DNA of 64,000 bases. It comes from Flavobacterium sp. KACC 22761 (GTDB lineage: Bacteria; Bacteroidota; Bacteroidia; Flavobacteriales; Flavobacteriaceae). The notes beneath the pieces were generated by a model. That model was given only the letters and a program-made list of their open reading frames with translations, did no database searches and was not told the DNA's origin. Where the stretch lies: the NCBI RefSeq assembly GCF_034058155.1, contig NZ_CP139148.1, forward strand, positions 4,526,001-4,590,000, written 5' to 3'. Position 1 is the first letter of the stretch. Each line of letters starts with the position of its first letter. A program made the translations under genes and the position numbers. Positions 31,986 through 40,994 of this stretch are shown here, one piece after another.

Positions 31986-34406
31986 ATGAACTATCAACCA
32001 AAACACCACAATACACTTTTACTTTTTACGCTTTTTGTTTTTTTTCAGATTTGTCTGAGCAGCAGTTTTGCTCAGACGAAGCTGAATATTAATGACAATT
32101 GGCTTTATTTAGAGAATCATACTTCGAACCTCAGCGAAGCTCAAAAAAATCAAAATTGGGTTGCTTTGAACTTGCCCCACACTTGGAATGCTGAAGATGC
32201 AACCGACTTATATCCTGGCTACAGACGCGACGCCAGCTGGTATCAAAAGAAACTCACTATTTCTCAAATCGATAAAAATAAAATCTATTCTTTATATTTT
32301 GAAGGCTCAAACATCACAACAAAAGTATATGTAAACGGTAAAGAAGCTGGATCGCATATTGGTGGTTATATTGGTTTTACAATTGACATTACAAACCTTA
32401 TTAAAGAGGGAAATAATGATATTTTTGTTCGCGTTGACAACAGTTATGATATCGAAATTATTCCGTCTCAAAAAAGTGATTTCTTTATTTATGGCGGAAT
32501 TACTCGCGATGTTTGGTTCGTTTCGAAATACAAAAGCCACATCGAAAATTTAAAAATTACGACTCCAGAAGTTTCGGCTAAAAAAGCTTCAGTACAAATT
32601 GTTTCATCAATTGCAAACCCTGAGAATTCAAAAGAGTTGTCATTAACTGTAACTTTAAAAACTCCGAAAGGAAAAAAAGTCGCAAGCAAAACAATTCCTG
32701 TTTCAGACAAAACTGCTACAATTGCTTTTGAAAACATAAAAAATCCTGAACTTTGGGATACCGATAATCCAAACCTATATAAGCTTACAGTTTCTTTATT
32801 TGAAAAAAATCAAATAAAAGATAGCATTGCTGAAAAAGTAGGCTTCAGATGGTTTGAATTTAAAGATCACGGACCTTTTTATTTGAATGGAAAACGACTG
32901 CTTATTCGTGGCACGCATCGTCACGAAGAACAAGCTGGTGTTGGCGCTGCAATGACAAATGCGCAACATTGGACCGATATGAAATCGATCAAAGAAATGG
33001 GTGCAAATTTTGTTCGTTTGGCACATTATCCGCAAGACCCAGAAATTTATAAAGCTTGCGACGAATTAGGATTATTGGTTTGGGATGAATTGCCTTGGTG
33101 TCGTGGCGGTATTGGAAACGAGGTTTGGAAAACCAACGCCAAAAATATGCTCACAGAAATCATCAATCAAAATTACAACCATCCGAGTATTATAATTTGG
33201 TCTTTAGGAAATGAAATAAACTGGCTCCCAGATTTTCCTGACGGAGATAATGCAGAAAAAACAAATGCATTTTTAACCGAATTAAATGACATTGCACACA
33301 AGCTTGACCCTACCAGAAAAACCGCAATCAGAAAATATTATGAAGGTTCACATATTGTTGATGTCTTCTCGCCTTCTATCTGGTCGGGCTGGTATTCTGG
33401 AAGCTACAAAAGTTATCAGAAAGCAATTGATGTTTATAAAAAAGAATACAGCCATTTTATTCACGCCGAATACGGTGGAGACAGCCACGTAGGCCGTCAT
33501 AGCGAAAATCCAATTACAGGCGAAAATGTAATAAAAGCCGAAGGTTGGGAAGAAGCAATAGTACAAACTAAAGTAGCCAATATTGCACAAATTGGCGACT
33601 GGAGCGAAAATTACATCGTTGATTTGTTTGACTGGCATTTGCATATATCCGAGAATGACCCAACTTTTGTGGGTAACATTCAATGGGCATTTAAGGATTT
33701 TGCAACGCCTTTGCGCCCGGAAGATGATATTCCGTATATGAATCAAAAAGGATTGACAGACCGAAAAGGAATTCCGAAAGATGCCTATTATGTTTTCAAA
33801 AGTTATTGGGCAAAAGAACCTTTTGCATACATCGAATCGCATACTTGGACAGAACGCCAAGGTCCCGAAAACACGCCAAGAACAATCAGCGTTTTCAGTA
33901 ATTGCGAAAAAGTGACATTTTTCCATAACGGAAAATCATTAGGCGAAAAACAACGTAATCTCGCGCTTTATCCTGCAAATGGCTTGACTTGGGATGTTAA
34001 TTTTGCAAAAGGAGAAAATACTTTGGTTGCTGTTGGAAAAACAAAAGAAGGAAAAACAGTTTCTGATACGCTAAAAGTAAATTATCGTTTTAAGAAAAAT
34101 GAAGCTGCAACATCGCTTCAACTGTCTTCGGAGAAATTAAAAAATGGTAATTATTTGGTAACTGCAATAGCGATAGACAACAATAATTTACGTTGTTTGG
34201 ATTATGAAGAAAGTGTTTATTTCCAATGCATCAAAGGCGGAAAAACTTTAAGAAATCAAGGAACTCCAACAGGTAGTGAATCTATTAAAATGGCCAATGG
34301 AAAAGCTTCAATCGAAGTAATTCCAGACGGTTCAAATACCCCAATTGAAATGACGGCACTTAACCAAAGTTTTAAAGGAGAATATTTAAAGATTCCAGTG
34401 AATTAA
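31986..34406 (+). CDS. GH2-family beta-glycosidase (glucuronidase/galactosidase type)
   Basis: I chose ATG 31986 (MNYQPKHHNT), which puts the signal peptide at the N-terminus, over an upstream TTG at 31935. The 806-residue protein has the GH2 order: sugar-binding jelly roll (WVALNLPHTWNAEDA, YFEGSNITTKVYVNG), immunoglobulin-like domain (FENIKNPELWDTDNPNLY), then a TIM barrel. The barrel has LIRGTHRHEEQAG, IIIWSLGNEINW with the acid/base Glu, and IHAEYGGDSH with the nucleophile Glu. It follows GH88 and its substrate is most likely a beta-linked glucuronide or galactoside exposed by the lyase and GH88. The exact sugar cannot be read from the sequence. Confidence 0.92.
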   Translation: MNYQPKHHNTLLLFTLFVFFQICLSSSFAQTKLNINDNWLYLENHTSNLSEAQKNQNWVALNLPHTWNAEDATDLYPGYRRDASWYQKKLTISQIDKNKIYSLYFEGSNITTKVYVNGKEAGSHIGGYIGFTIDITNLIKEGNNDIFVRVDNSYDIEIIPSQKSDFFIYGGITRDVWFVSKYKSHIENLKITTPEVSAKKASVQIVSSIANPENSKELSLTVTLKTPKGKKVASKTIPVSDKTATIAFENIKNPELWDTDNPNLYKLTVSLFEKNQIKDSIAEKVGFRWFEFKDHGPFYLNGKRLLIRGTHRHEEQAGVGAAMTNAQHWTDMKSIKEMGANFVRLAHYPQDPEIYKACDELGLLVWDELPWCRGGIGNEVWKTNAKNMLTEIINQNYNHPSIIIWSLGNEINWLPDFPDGDNAEKTNAFLTELNDIAHKLDPTRKTAIRKYYEGSHIVDVFSPSIWSGWYSGSYKSYQKAIDVYKKEYSHFIHAEYGGDSHVGRHSENPITGENVIKAEGWEEAIVQTKVANIAQIGDWSENYIVDLFDWHLHISENDPTFVGNIQWAFKDFATPLRPEDDIPYMNQKGLTDRKGIPKDAYYVFKSYWAKEPFAYIESHTWTERQGPENTPRTISVFSNCEKVTFFHNGKSLGEKQRNLALYPANGLTWDVNFAKGENTLVAVGKTKEGKTVSDTLKVNYRFKKNEAATSLQLSSEKLKNGNYLVTAIAIDNNNLRCLDYEESVYFQCIKGGKTLRNQGTPTGSESIKMANGKASIEVIPDGSNTPIEMTALNQSFKGEYLKIPVN

Positions 34407-34430
34407 GGTTTTATTTATTTTTATGTAGCG

Positions 34431-34532
34431 TGTCACCCTGAGCGAAGTCGAAGGGGAGCAAGAGACTCTACAAAGATTGGCGATTTTGATTGTGGAGCTT
34501 TATGCCACCCTCCGACTTCACTCAGGGTGACA
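34431..34532. repeat. REP-like inverted repeat, GTCACCCTGAGCGAAGTCG family
   Basis: The left arm is at 34431-34454 and its imperfect complement (CTCCGACTTCACTCAGGGTG) is at 34510-34532. A similar but diverged element, with GTCATTTCGACGGAGGAG, lies at 53548-53651. Otherwise the gap 34407-34671 shows only the upstream region of the DUF2911 gene. Confidence 0.75.
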
Positions 34533-34671
34533 AATTGTATTCAAAATTAATTTGTTCAATCTGTGTAAAACTAAAAACCGTTATCAATTCATTAACAAAA
34601 AACAAATCGTAATTTCATGATTTTTCTTAATTATTAACTTACTTTGTAGTTATTCTAAAAATTGTAACCTT

Positions 34672-35235
34672 ATGAAAAAAATTTATTTATTAGCAGTTAC
34701 ATTGTTTGCTGCTTTTACAGTTCAGGCGCAAGATGTGGTGAAATTTGCTCCGCTTGATGCTAGTCCGGTTGATATTTCTTATTTCCCAAACAAGTCTGTT
34801 AAATTCAAAAAAACAGATACTCCAAATCCAGTTGTCAAAGTTCTTTATTCAAGACCTTCTGTAAAAGGAAGAACTATTTTTGGTGATGTTGTAAAATTTG
34901 GTGAAGTATGGAGAGTTGGTGCTAACGAAAATACAGAGGTTAAATTCTACAAAGATGTAACAATCGGCGGTAAAAAAATCCCTGCTGGATATTACAGTTT
35001 ATTTGCTATTCCTGAAAAAGACAAATGGACTATTATCATCAATAAAGAATTGGATTTATGGGGAGGTTATGCTTACGACGAAAGCAAAGATGTTGTTAGA
35101 GTTTCAGTTCCTGTTAAACCAGTTTCTGATGTGATCGAAGCTTTATCTATTGCTTTTACAACGCAAGGAAATGTAGCTAATTTAGTTATTGGCTGGGATA
35201 AAACTACTGTTGAATTGCCTATTACGATTAAATAA
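34672..35235 (+). CDS. exported DUF2911-family protein
   Basis: The 187-residue protein has a signal peptide (MKKIYLLAVTLFAAFTVQAQ). It matches DUF2911: VKVLYSRPSVKGRTIFGD, KFGEVWRVGANENTEVKF, IPAGYYSLFAIPEKDKWTII and LWGGYAYDESKDVVRV. The family is widespread in Bacteroidota, is predicted periplasmic and has no known function. It is a single gene ending in a strong terminator. Confidence 0.9.
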   Translation: MKKIYLLAVTLFAAFTVQAQDVVKFAPLDASPVDISYFPNKSVKFKKTDTPNPVVKVLYSRPSVKGRTIFGDVVKFGEVWRVGANENTEVKFYKDVTIGGKKIPAGYYSLFAIPEKDKWTIIINKELDLWGGYAYDESKDVVRVSVPVKPVSDVIEALSIAFTTQGNVANLVIGWDKTTVELPITIK

Positions 35236-35260
35236 TTTAAATCGTTTTACAGATAAAAAA

Positions 35261-35290
35261 AGAGACATTTTACAATGTCTCTTTTTTTTT
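35261..35290 (+). terminator. intrinsic terminator of the DUF2911 gene
   Basis: A 9-bp AGAGACATT/AATGTCTCT stem is followed by a long T-run. Confidence 0.9.
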
Positions 35291-35301
35291 GTTTTTAATT
35301 C

Positions 35302-35374
35302 AAAGCTCCAGCGGAGCGAAATATTTATAGAACCAAAATAAGATTTGAAGGAAAGCTCCAGCGGAGCGAAATAT
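35302..35374. repeat. two identical 23-bp units with GCTCCAGCGGAGC core
   Basis: The units at 35302-35324 and 35352-35374 are identical and 50 bp apart. Each contains the small hairpin GCTCC-AGC-GGAGC. The second copy runs into a GTCACCCTG sequence like that of the 34.4-kb repeat. Confidence 0.85.
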
Positions 35375-35458
35375 GTCACCCTGCTGGACTTTTTTTACAT
35401 ACACGAATATCTTTCTATGAATATTGTGTCTCTCTAAGACTTATGGAATTTTATAAGG

Positions 35459-35540
35459 CATAGCCCGTGGTTTCAACCACGGGGATATGGATTGTTTTTC
35501 GATTGCGTCCCCGCGGTTGAAACCGCGGGCTATATTTGAA
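35459..35540. repeat. second copy of the GGTTTCAACC REP-like inverted repeat
   Basis: The left arm 35459-35484 (CATAGCCCGTGGTTTCAACC start) and the right arm 35509-35540 mirror each other, with the same internal dyads and flanking GGGCTAT as at 19461-19551. The gap 35236-35601 contains only this, the 23-bp units and terminators. Confidence 0.85.
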
Positions 35541-35551
35541 CATAGAAGTCA

Positions 35552-35583
35552 AAAAAAGAGACATTTTTAAATATCTCTTTTTT
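35552..35583 (-). terminator. terminator of the molybdenum oxidoreductase operon
   Basis: A 10-bp AAAAAAGAGA/TCTCTTTTTT stem gives a T-run on the minus strand. A second TATCTCTTTTT copy follows. It lies 19 bases past the last gene of the minus-strand operon. Confidence 0.65.
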
Positions 35584-35601
35584 AAATATCTCTTTTTGTT
35601 C

Positions 35602-37803
35602 TTAAACTTTCACAGTTTCTATAATTTTATCCAATGTAATTGGCAAATCTCGAACGCGTTTTCCTGTTGCATTAAAAACAGCATTTGCGATTGCAGGTGC
35701 CATTCCAACCAAAGCTGTTTCTCCCAAACCTTTTGTTCCCATTGGGTTACTGACTGGGTCCTTTTTATTAACGAAAAATACTTCTTGTTTTTCAATATCA
35801 GCATTTACTGGAACATGATAATCCGCAAAATTATTGTTAATTGGGCGTCCAAAACGATGATCGATTTCTAAAGCTTCCATCAGCCCCATTCCGATTCCGC
35901 CAACTGCTCCACCAAACATTTGTCCAGCTGAAGTTTTTTGGCTGATTACAGTTCCAATATCTGCACAAGAAACCACATGCGCCAATCTTATTTTTCCAAT
36001 ATTCGGATTCACCAAAACTTTCACAAAATGAACAGAAAACGAATAAATCGAATATTTTCTTGCTTCTTCTGTTCCTTTTGACATATTTTCAACCGCAAAA
36101 TCTTCCAATTTATTTGATGCCAATAAAGAAGCTAAAGAAACTGTTTTCGAATTCGTTTTTGAAGAAATTACCCCATTTGCAAATGTTAGATCAGTAATTG
36201 CAGTTCCTTTAAAAGTAGGTGTTTCGCTTGCCAAACCAAGAATTTTGCTCACCAATAAATTACAAGAATCATGCACCGCTGAACCTACAGATGAAGTCGT
36301 TGCCGAGCCACCTTGTGTCGGTCCTTTTGGCAAACCGCTTTTTCCCATTTCAACAATCACATTTTCAGACGGCATTCCCATTATTTCTGCACCAATAGCT
36401 GTCATCATAGTTGCAGTCCCTGGTCCCATGTCGTTCACACTACATTGCAATACCAAATTCCCATCGGTCAAGAACTTTGCTTTTACGGTAGTAGGACTTC
36501 TGTAGCAACCAAAAGTTCCTGTTCCCATTCCGTATCCTACTAGCCACTCACCTTCACGAACTGATCCCGGTTTGTTTTTACGGTTTTTCCAACCAATACG
36601 TTCCATTCCGCCTTCGTAGCATTCTAAAAGATATTTGCTGCTCCATGGTTTATTTTGTTCCAAATCTTTCTCCGCATAATTGCGTTTGCGAAACTCAATT
36701 GGATCTAAATCTAATTTATAAGCCATTTCATCCATTGCACATTCAAGTGCAAAAGAACCTGTCGCCTCACCCGGACCGCGCATCCAGATTGGCGTACACG
36801 TATCCAAAGGCACAATGCGATAACGCGTTGAAACATTGGCACAATCATAAATAAAACGGGACATGTTTACCGTTCCTTCCATAAAATCTTCATAACTTGA
36901 AGTCATTGCAACGGCCTCATGTGTCAATCCTGTCAATTTACCATCTTTGGTCGCACCTAAACCCATTTTTTGGATAGTGTAAGGTCTGAAACCAACATTT
37001 GTAAACATTTGTTCGCGATGCAAAACCAATTTAACGGGACGATTCAATTTTTTTGCCCCAATCAAAGCCGCAATTTCATAAGGCCAAGTATGCAATCCCA
37101 TTCCGAATGCACCTCCAATGTATTCTGAATGCACCGAAACATCTTCTGCAGGAATTCCGAAAACCTCTCCAATACTTCTTCTTGTTCCTTCGACACCTTG
37201 ACTTTTCGTATAAACAGTCGGTTTATTTCCCTCCCATTTTGCAATTATATTCGCCAATTCCATCGGATTATGAACTTCAGTTGGAATCGTATATTCAGTT
37301 TCTAAAACAACCTCAGCATTTTTATAGCCGTCATGTTCCCCACGATGATAATCATTTCCTTTATCCGTTTCTACTTTCTTTTCTTGATCAGCAGCTTTTT
37401 TTAATTCAGTCGAATGCTCTTCTTTCAAATAATCCGCTTTGATCAAACTTGCCGCATATTGCATACGCTCAAAAGAATCCGCAATCACAAGTGCAATCGG
37501 CTGATCGTAATACAATATTGAATCATCTTTGAAAATCTGCAATGGCTGACCAAAATTATGCTTATCCTTTGCTTTTTGATATCCAGAAGGTTTATCAACA
37601 TTTAAATGTGTAATTACCGCCAAAACGCCCGGAGCCCATTCTGCTTTTTTAGTATCAATGGTTTTAATTTTTCCTTTTGCAATTGTACTTCCAACCAAGC
37701 AGCCATAAACAACACCATCTGTTTTATATTCTGCCGAATACGTCGCTGCTCCTGTTACTTTAGCAAATCCATCTACTCTATTTATATTACTTGTCTTGCT
37801 CAT
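35602..37803 (-). CDS. paoC: molybdenum aldehyde oxidoreductase, large (Moco) subunit
   Basis: The 733-residue protein belongs to the xanthine oxidase family catalytic subunit. Key motifs are SEYIGGAFGMGLHTWPYEIAA, WMRGPGEATGSFALECAMDE, NDMGPGTATMMTAIGAEIMG and GGSATTSSVGSAVHDSC. The catalytic Glu is in GTKGLGETALVG (Glu695, matching Glu692 of E. coli PaoC). It binds the molybdenum cofactor and oxidises aldehydes. It has no signal of its own and would ride with the Tat-exported small subunit. The subunit order A-B-C and the features of the partner genes match PaoABC of E. coli. Confidence 0.92.
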   Translation of the reverse strand: MSKTSNINRVDGFAKVTGAATYSAEYKTDGVVYGCLVGSTIAKGKIKTIDTKKAEWAPGVLAVITHLNVDKPSGYQKAKDKHNFGQPLQIFKDDSILYYDQPIALVIADSFERMQYAASLIKADYLKEEHSTELKKAADQEKKVETDKGNDYHRGEHDGYKNAEVVLETEYTIPTEVHNPMELANIIAKWEGNKPTVYTKSQGVEGTRRSIGEVFGIPAEDVSVHSEYIGGAFGMGLHTWPYEIAALIGAKKLNRPVKLVLHREQMFTNVGFRPYTIQKMGLGATKDGKLTGLTHEAVAMTSSYEDFMEGTVNMSRFIYDCANVSTRYRIVPLDTCTPIWMRGPGEATGSFALECAMDEMAYKLDLDPIEFRKRNYAEKDLEQNKPWSSKYLLECYEGGMERIGWKNRKNKPGSVREGEWLVGYGMGTGTFGCYRSPTTVKAKFLTDGNLVLQCSVNDMGPGTATMMTAIGAEIMGMPSENVIVEMGKSGLPKGPTQGGSATTSSVGSAVHDSCNLLVSKILGLASETPTFKGTAITDLTFANGVISSKTNSKTVSLASLLASNKLEDFAVENMSKGTEEARKYSIYSFSVHFVKVLVNPNIGKIRLAHVVSCADIGTVISQKTSAGQMFGGAVGGIGMGLMEALEIDHRFGRPINNNFADYHVPVNADIEKQEVFFVNKKDPVSNPMGTKGLGETALVGMAPAIANAVFNATGKRVRDLPITLDKIIETVKV

Positions 37804-37811
37804 AATTTAAT

Positions 37812-38792
37812 TTATTTAGATGATGCTATAGTTAATGCTTCTACAATGGCATTTGGTCCAAGAGTCAATTTAAAATCGTTGTCTCCGTAACTTTTCGCGC
37901 CTTTCATTGCCAAATTTGCCGCTTGTCTAAAAGTATCTTCCGAAACGGCTTTTCCTTTCAAAAATTCCTCTGCTTCGGTTAATCTCCAAGGTTTGTGTGC
38001 GACACCGCCCATTGCTAAACGTGCGCTGTTAATTTTATTGTTTTGAATGTCCAAAGCCGCTGCAACAGAAACTAATGCAAAAGCATAGCTCGATCTGTCT
38101 CGAACTTTTAAATAATGGACATTTTTATTGAAATTATGATCCGGAATTTCAACCGAAGTGATCAATTCTTTGTCTAAAAGCGTATTGTCTTTTTCTGGTG
38201 TATTTCCCGGCAAACGATGAAAATCACTGAATTTAATTTGTCTTTTACCTTTTGGTCCTTCTACTAAAACTATGGCATCAAGCGCTGCCAAAGCCACGCA
38301 CATATCACTTGGATGAACAGCAATACAGCTTTCCGAAGCACCAAAAATTGCGGCCATTCTATTTGAACCGCCAATGGCACCACAACCGCTTTTTGGGTCT
38401 CTTTTATTGCAAGGCATATCCGGATTATAAAAGTAGGAACAACGGGTGCGTTGCAACATATTTCCGCCTACCGTCGCCATGTTTCTAATTTGCTGCGATG
38501 CACCGGCCGCTAAAGCTAAAGCTAATAACGGATGTTTTTCTTTTATTTCTTTATCCTCGGCAACCTGACTATTTTTTGCCAATGCGCCTATCGATACTTT
38601 TCCACTTAAAAATTCTATCATTTTTAAGTCCAAACCTGTAATATCAATTAGCTTGTCAGGAGCTGTGATATTTTTTTTCATCAAATCAACAAGATTTGTT
38701 CCTCCAGCAATAAATTTAGCAGAAGCCTCTTTGTTAATACTTGAAACCGCTGAACCTGAAGATAATGCTCTGATTACTTGAAAATTTTTCAT
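37812..38792 (-). CDS. paoB: molybdenum aldehyde oxidoreductase, FAD and [4Fe-4S] subunit
   Basis: The 326-residue subunit has the FAD-binding FIAGGTNLVDLMKKNI near residue 28. It also has the extra cysteine insertion TRCSYFYNPDMPCNKRDPKSG followed by CGAIGG, which carries a [4Fe-4S] cluster in PaoB. Further conserved segments are IAVHPSDMCVALAALDA, VRDRSSYAFALVSVAAALD and MGGVAHKPWRLTEAE. The insertion separates it from ordinary xanthine dehydrogenase FAD subunits. It passes electrons between the iron-sulfur and molybdenum subunits. It overlaps paoA by 4 bases and lies 8 bases before paoC. Confidence 0.93.
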   Translation of the reverse strand: MKNFQVIRALSSGSAVSSINKEASAKFIAGGTNLVDLMKKNITAPDKLIDITGLDLKMIEFLSGKVSIGALAKNSQVAEDKEIKEKHPLLALALAAGASQQIRNMATVGGNMLQRTRCSYFYNPDMPCNKRDPKSGCGAIGGSNRMAAIFGASESCIAVHPSDMCVALAALDAIVLVEGPKGKRQIKFSDFHRLPGNTPEKDNTLLDKELITSVEIPDHNFNKNVHYLKVRDRSSYAFALVSVAAALDIQNNKINSARLAMGGVAHKPWRLTEAEEFLKGKAVSEDTFRQAANLAMKGAKSYGDNDFKLTLGPNAIVEALTIASSK

Positions 38793-39427
38793 GACAACAT
38801 CCCTCCTTCCTTAACTTCTGTAATTGCATCAACTATATTATGATAAGCACCACATCTGCAGATATTACCACTCATATATTCTCTAATTTCTTCTCTGCTA
38901 TTGGCGTGACCTTCTTTAATACAAGCAATTCCCGACATGATTTGTCCAGGCGTGCAATAGCCACACTGAAAACCATCATGTTTGATGAAAGCTTCCTGCA
39001 TTGGGTGCAATTTCTTTCCTTTAGAAAGCCCTTCTATTGTGGTTACTTGGGCATTTTGCTGCATTGTTGCCAATGTCAAGCAAGACAAAACTCTAGTTCC
39101 GTTTACGTGAACTGTACATGCGCCACATTGCCCGTGATCGCAACCTTTTTTGGTTCCTGTAAGCTGTAATTGCTCTCTTAACAAGTCAAGCAAAGTAGTT
39201 CTCGGTTCGATATTCAGATTGTGTTTTTTGCCATTTATTTCAATAGAAAGTGGCACTGTTTCTAAATATTCGGCTATTTTTTCATCCCATTTATTCTCAG
39301 ACGCCATCACTAAAGACGGCGGTGTCAAAGCGAGGGCCGTAAGCAGTCCCGATTTTTTTATAAAGTCACGACGAGAACTTGCATTTTCCTCTGTTGCTTT
39401 ATCCTGATTTGTTTTTTTAGAAGCCAT
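38789..39427 (-). CDS. paoA: molybdenum aldehyde oxidoreductase, 2Fe-2S subunit with Tat signal
   Basis: The 212-residue subunit has a twin-arginine signal (SSRRDFIKKSG, arginines 19-20), so the assembled enzyme is exported folded to the periplasm. Two [2Fe-2S] motifs follow: GCDHGQCGACTVHVNG and QCGYCTPGQ with CRCGAY. It is the first gene of the paoABC operon and passes electrons from the molybdenum site onward. The periplasmic location is a known trait of E. coli PaoABC, which detoxifies aromatic aldehydes. The physiological substrate here is unknown. Confidence 0.93.
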   Translation of the reverse strand: MASKKTNQDKATEENASSRRDFIKKSGLLTALALTPPSLVMASENKWDEKIAEYLETVPLSIEINGKKHNLNIEPRTTLLDLLREQLQLTGTKKGCDHGQCGACTVHVNGTRVLSCLTLATMQQNAQVTTIEGLSKGKKLHPMQEAFIKHDGFQCGYCTPGQIMSGIACIKEGHANSREEIREYMSGNICRCGAYHNIVDAITEVKEGGMLS

Positions 39428-39470
39428 TCAGTCTATTTTTAAATTAGCAAAAACACCTTGGTTATTCTAA

Positions 39471-39478
39471 CAAATTTA
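39471..39478 (-). promoter_or_regulatory. candidate -7 element of the paoABC operon (TAAATTTG)
   Basis: An exact TAnnTTTG on the minus strand, 44 bases before the paoA start. No convincing -33 box was seen. Confidence 0.4.
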
Positions 39479-39554
39479 ACAATCTTAAAGCATAAAAAAT
39501 TATAAAATTCAAACATTAGCTTTATTTAGAATAATTACAACTTCTTTTTTTTAT

Positions 39555-39696
39555 AACGCAAAGTGCGCAAAGATTTTTTTTAAAGTTAGTTATCTACATA
39601 ACCGCAAAGTTCGCAAAGCTTTACCAATTCCAACTTTGCGAACTTTGTGTTTGTTGTTGCGCAAGATGAGGAAAAAATCTTAGCGCACTTTGCGTT
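39555..39696. repeat. nested inverted repeats in the 39428-39762 gap
   Basis: Outer 25-bp arms begin AACGCAAAGTGCGCAAAG at 39555 and are mirrored at 39672-39696 with a single mismatch. The inner arms AAAGTTCGCAAAG (39606-39618) and CTTTGCGAACTTT (39634-39646) are perfect. It belongs to the family seen at 5.8 and 14.9 kb. It lies between divergent genes, unusual for this family here. Confidence 0.88.
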
Positions 39697-39762
39697 ACAA
39701 AAAAAAAGCAGATTTATATTTTCACTTTGAAAATTGTATTTTTACTTCATTAAATCAAAATT

Positions 39763-40899
39763 ATGCCTCAGCAACAAAACATCTATCTCGACAATAACGC
39801 AACAACTCGTGTTGATAAACGCGTTTTAGATGCAATGCTTCCCTATTTTTCTGATTTATATGCCAATGCTTCAAGCAGTCATATTGCGGGATTAACGGTA
39901 AATGAAGCTGTTGAAAATGCAACATGGCAAACTGCAAACTTAATTGGTGCAAACGAAGACGAAATCATATTTACTTCCGGAGCAACAGAATCAATAAATT
40001 TAGCGATAAAAGGTTTGATCAATCAAGATCGAAAACATATCGTCACAGTTTCAACAGAACATAAAGTCATTTTAAAAACTTGTGAGTTTATGGAATCCAT
40101 CGGTTTTGAAGTCACTTATTTATCTGTTGCTTCCAATGGTATTTTAGATCTTGAAATTTTAAATCAAAATATTACAGATAAAACATTGTTAGTCTGTGTT
40201 ATGATGGTTAATAATGAAACTGGCGTTTTTCAAAATAGTAGAGAAATTGCCAAACTTGTACACTCAAAAAATGCTCTTTTTATGTGTGATGCAACGCAGG
40301 CAGTTGGAAAAATCCAGATTGATGTTCAAACTCTTGGAATTGATCTTTTGCCTTTTTCAGCACATAAATTTTATGGACCAAAAGGCATTGGCGCGCTTTA
40401 TATTTCGGCGAAAGCCAAAATTAAACTGACTCCACAATTACATGGAGGTGATCACCAACGAAGATTAAGAAGCGGAACTCTAAATGTTCCCGGAATTATA
40501 GGTTTAGGCAAAGCTGCTGAAATTGCTTTGAACGAAATGAAAAGCGATCAGGAACGTGTTGAAAAACTGAGAGACAAACTAGAAAAAGGTTTATTGCAAT
40601 TTGAAGGTTCTTTTGTAAATGGTACTATTACTGAAAGAATTTACAACACTACAAACATCTGTTTTCCGGGCGTAAATTCAGAACAGCTGATTTTGGCTTT
40701 GGGAAATATTTCGGTTTCAAATGGTTCTTCTTGTTCGGCAGTAACCTCAGAACCTTCTCATGTTTTGAAAGCTTTGAGATTATCGGATGAAAATGCTTTG
40801 AGCTCGATTCGTTTCAGTTTGGGAAGATTCACAACTTCTGAAGAAATTGATGAAACTATTGAACGAGTAAATGCTTTGGCGCTTCACTTAAGACAATAA
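39763..40899 (+). CDS. cysteine desulfurase (NifS/IscS type)
   Basis: The 378-residue PLP enzyme has YLDNNATTRVDKRVLDAM at the N-terminus, FTSGATESINLAIKG, STEHKVI, MVNNETGVFQNSREIA, the PLP lysine in PFSAHKFYGPKG, and the mobile cysteine loop NGSSCSAVTSEPSHV. It takes sulfur from cysteine as a persulfide. It lies between paoABC and the mocA-xdhC genes. Sulfuration of the molybdenum ligand in this enzyme family is done by a NifS-type enzyme with an XdhC chaperone, so it is probably dedicated to that step. Iron-sulfur cluster assembly is the alternative. Confidence 0.9.
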   Translation: MPQQQNIYLDNNATTRVDKRVLDAMLPYFSDLYANASSSHIAGLTVNEAVENATWQTANLIGANEDEIIFTSGATESINLAIKGLINQDRKHIVTVSTEHKVILKTCEFMESIGFEVTYLSVASNGILDLEILNQNITDKTLLVCVMMVNNETGVFQNSREIAKLVHSKNALFMCDATQAVGKIQIDVQTLGIDLLPFSAHKFYGPKGIGALYISAKAKIKLTPQLHGGDHQRRLRSGTLNVPGIIGLGKAAEIALNEMKSDQERVEKLRDKLEKGLLQFEGSFVNGTITERIYNTTNICFPGVNSEQLILALGNISVSNGSSCSAVTSEPSHVLKALRLSDENALSSIRFSLGRFTTSEEIDETIERVNALALHLRQ

Positions 40900-40921
40900 T
40901 TTATTTTATTTTTTTGTCTCC

Positions 40922-40985
40922 CGCAGATTCTGCAGATTTAGGAGATTTTCTTTGTTATTTATTATAAATAATCTGCTAATCTGCG
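40922..40985. repeat. inverted repeat, CGCAGATT family
   Basis: CGCAGATT at 40922-40929 and its complement at 40978-40985 flank further half-matching GCAGATT/AATCTGC arms. It lies between the convergent desulfurase and mocA genes and may act as a bidirectional stop. Confidence 0.65.
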
Positions 40986-40994
40986 AGAAAAAAA

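Noticed and set aside
33348..33926. 192-codon open frame on the minus strand
   Set aside because: It lies wholly inside the GH2 gene on the opposite strand and lacks any recognisable domain; GH2 motifs on the plus strand are unambiguous.
35536..35871. 111-codon plus-strand frame
   Set aside because: Overlaps the 3' end of paoC and the repeat region; composition is Phe, Cys and Asn rich, as expected from antisense reading.
37053..37442. 129-codon plus-strand frame
   Set aside because: Antisense to paoC; no family features and typical of a shadow frame.
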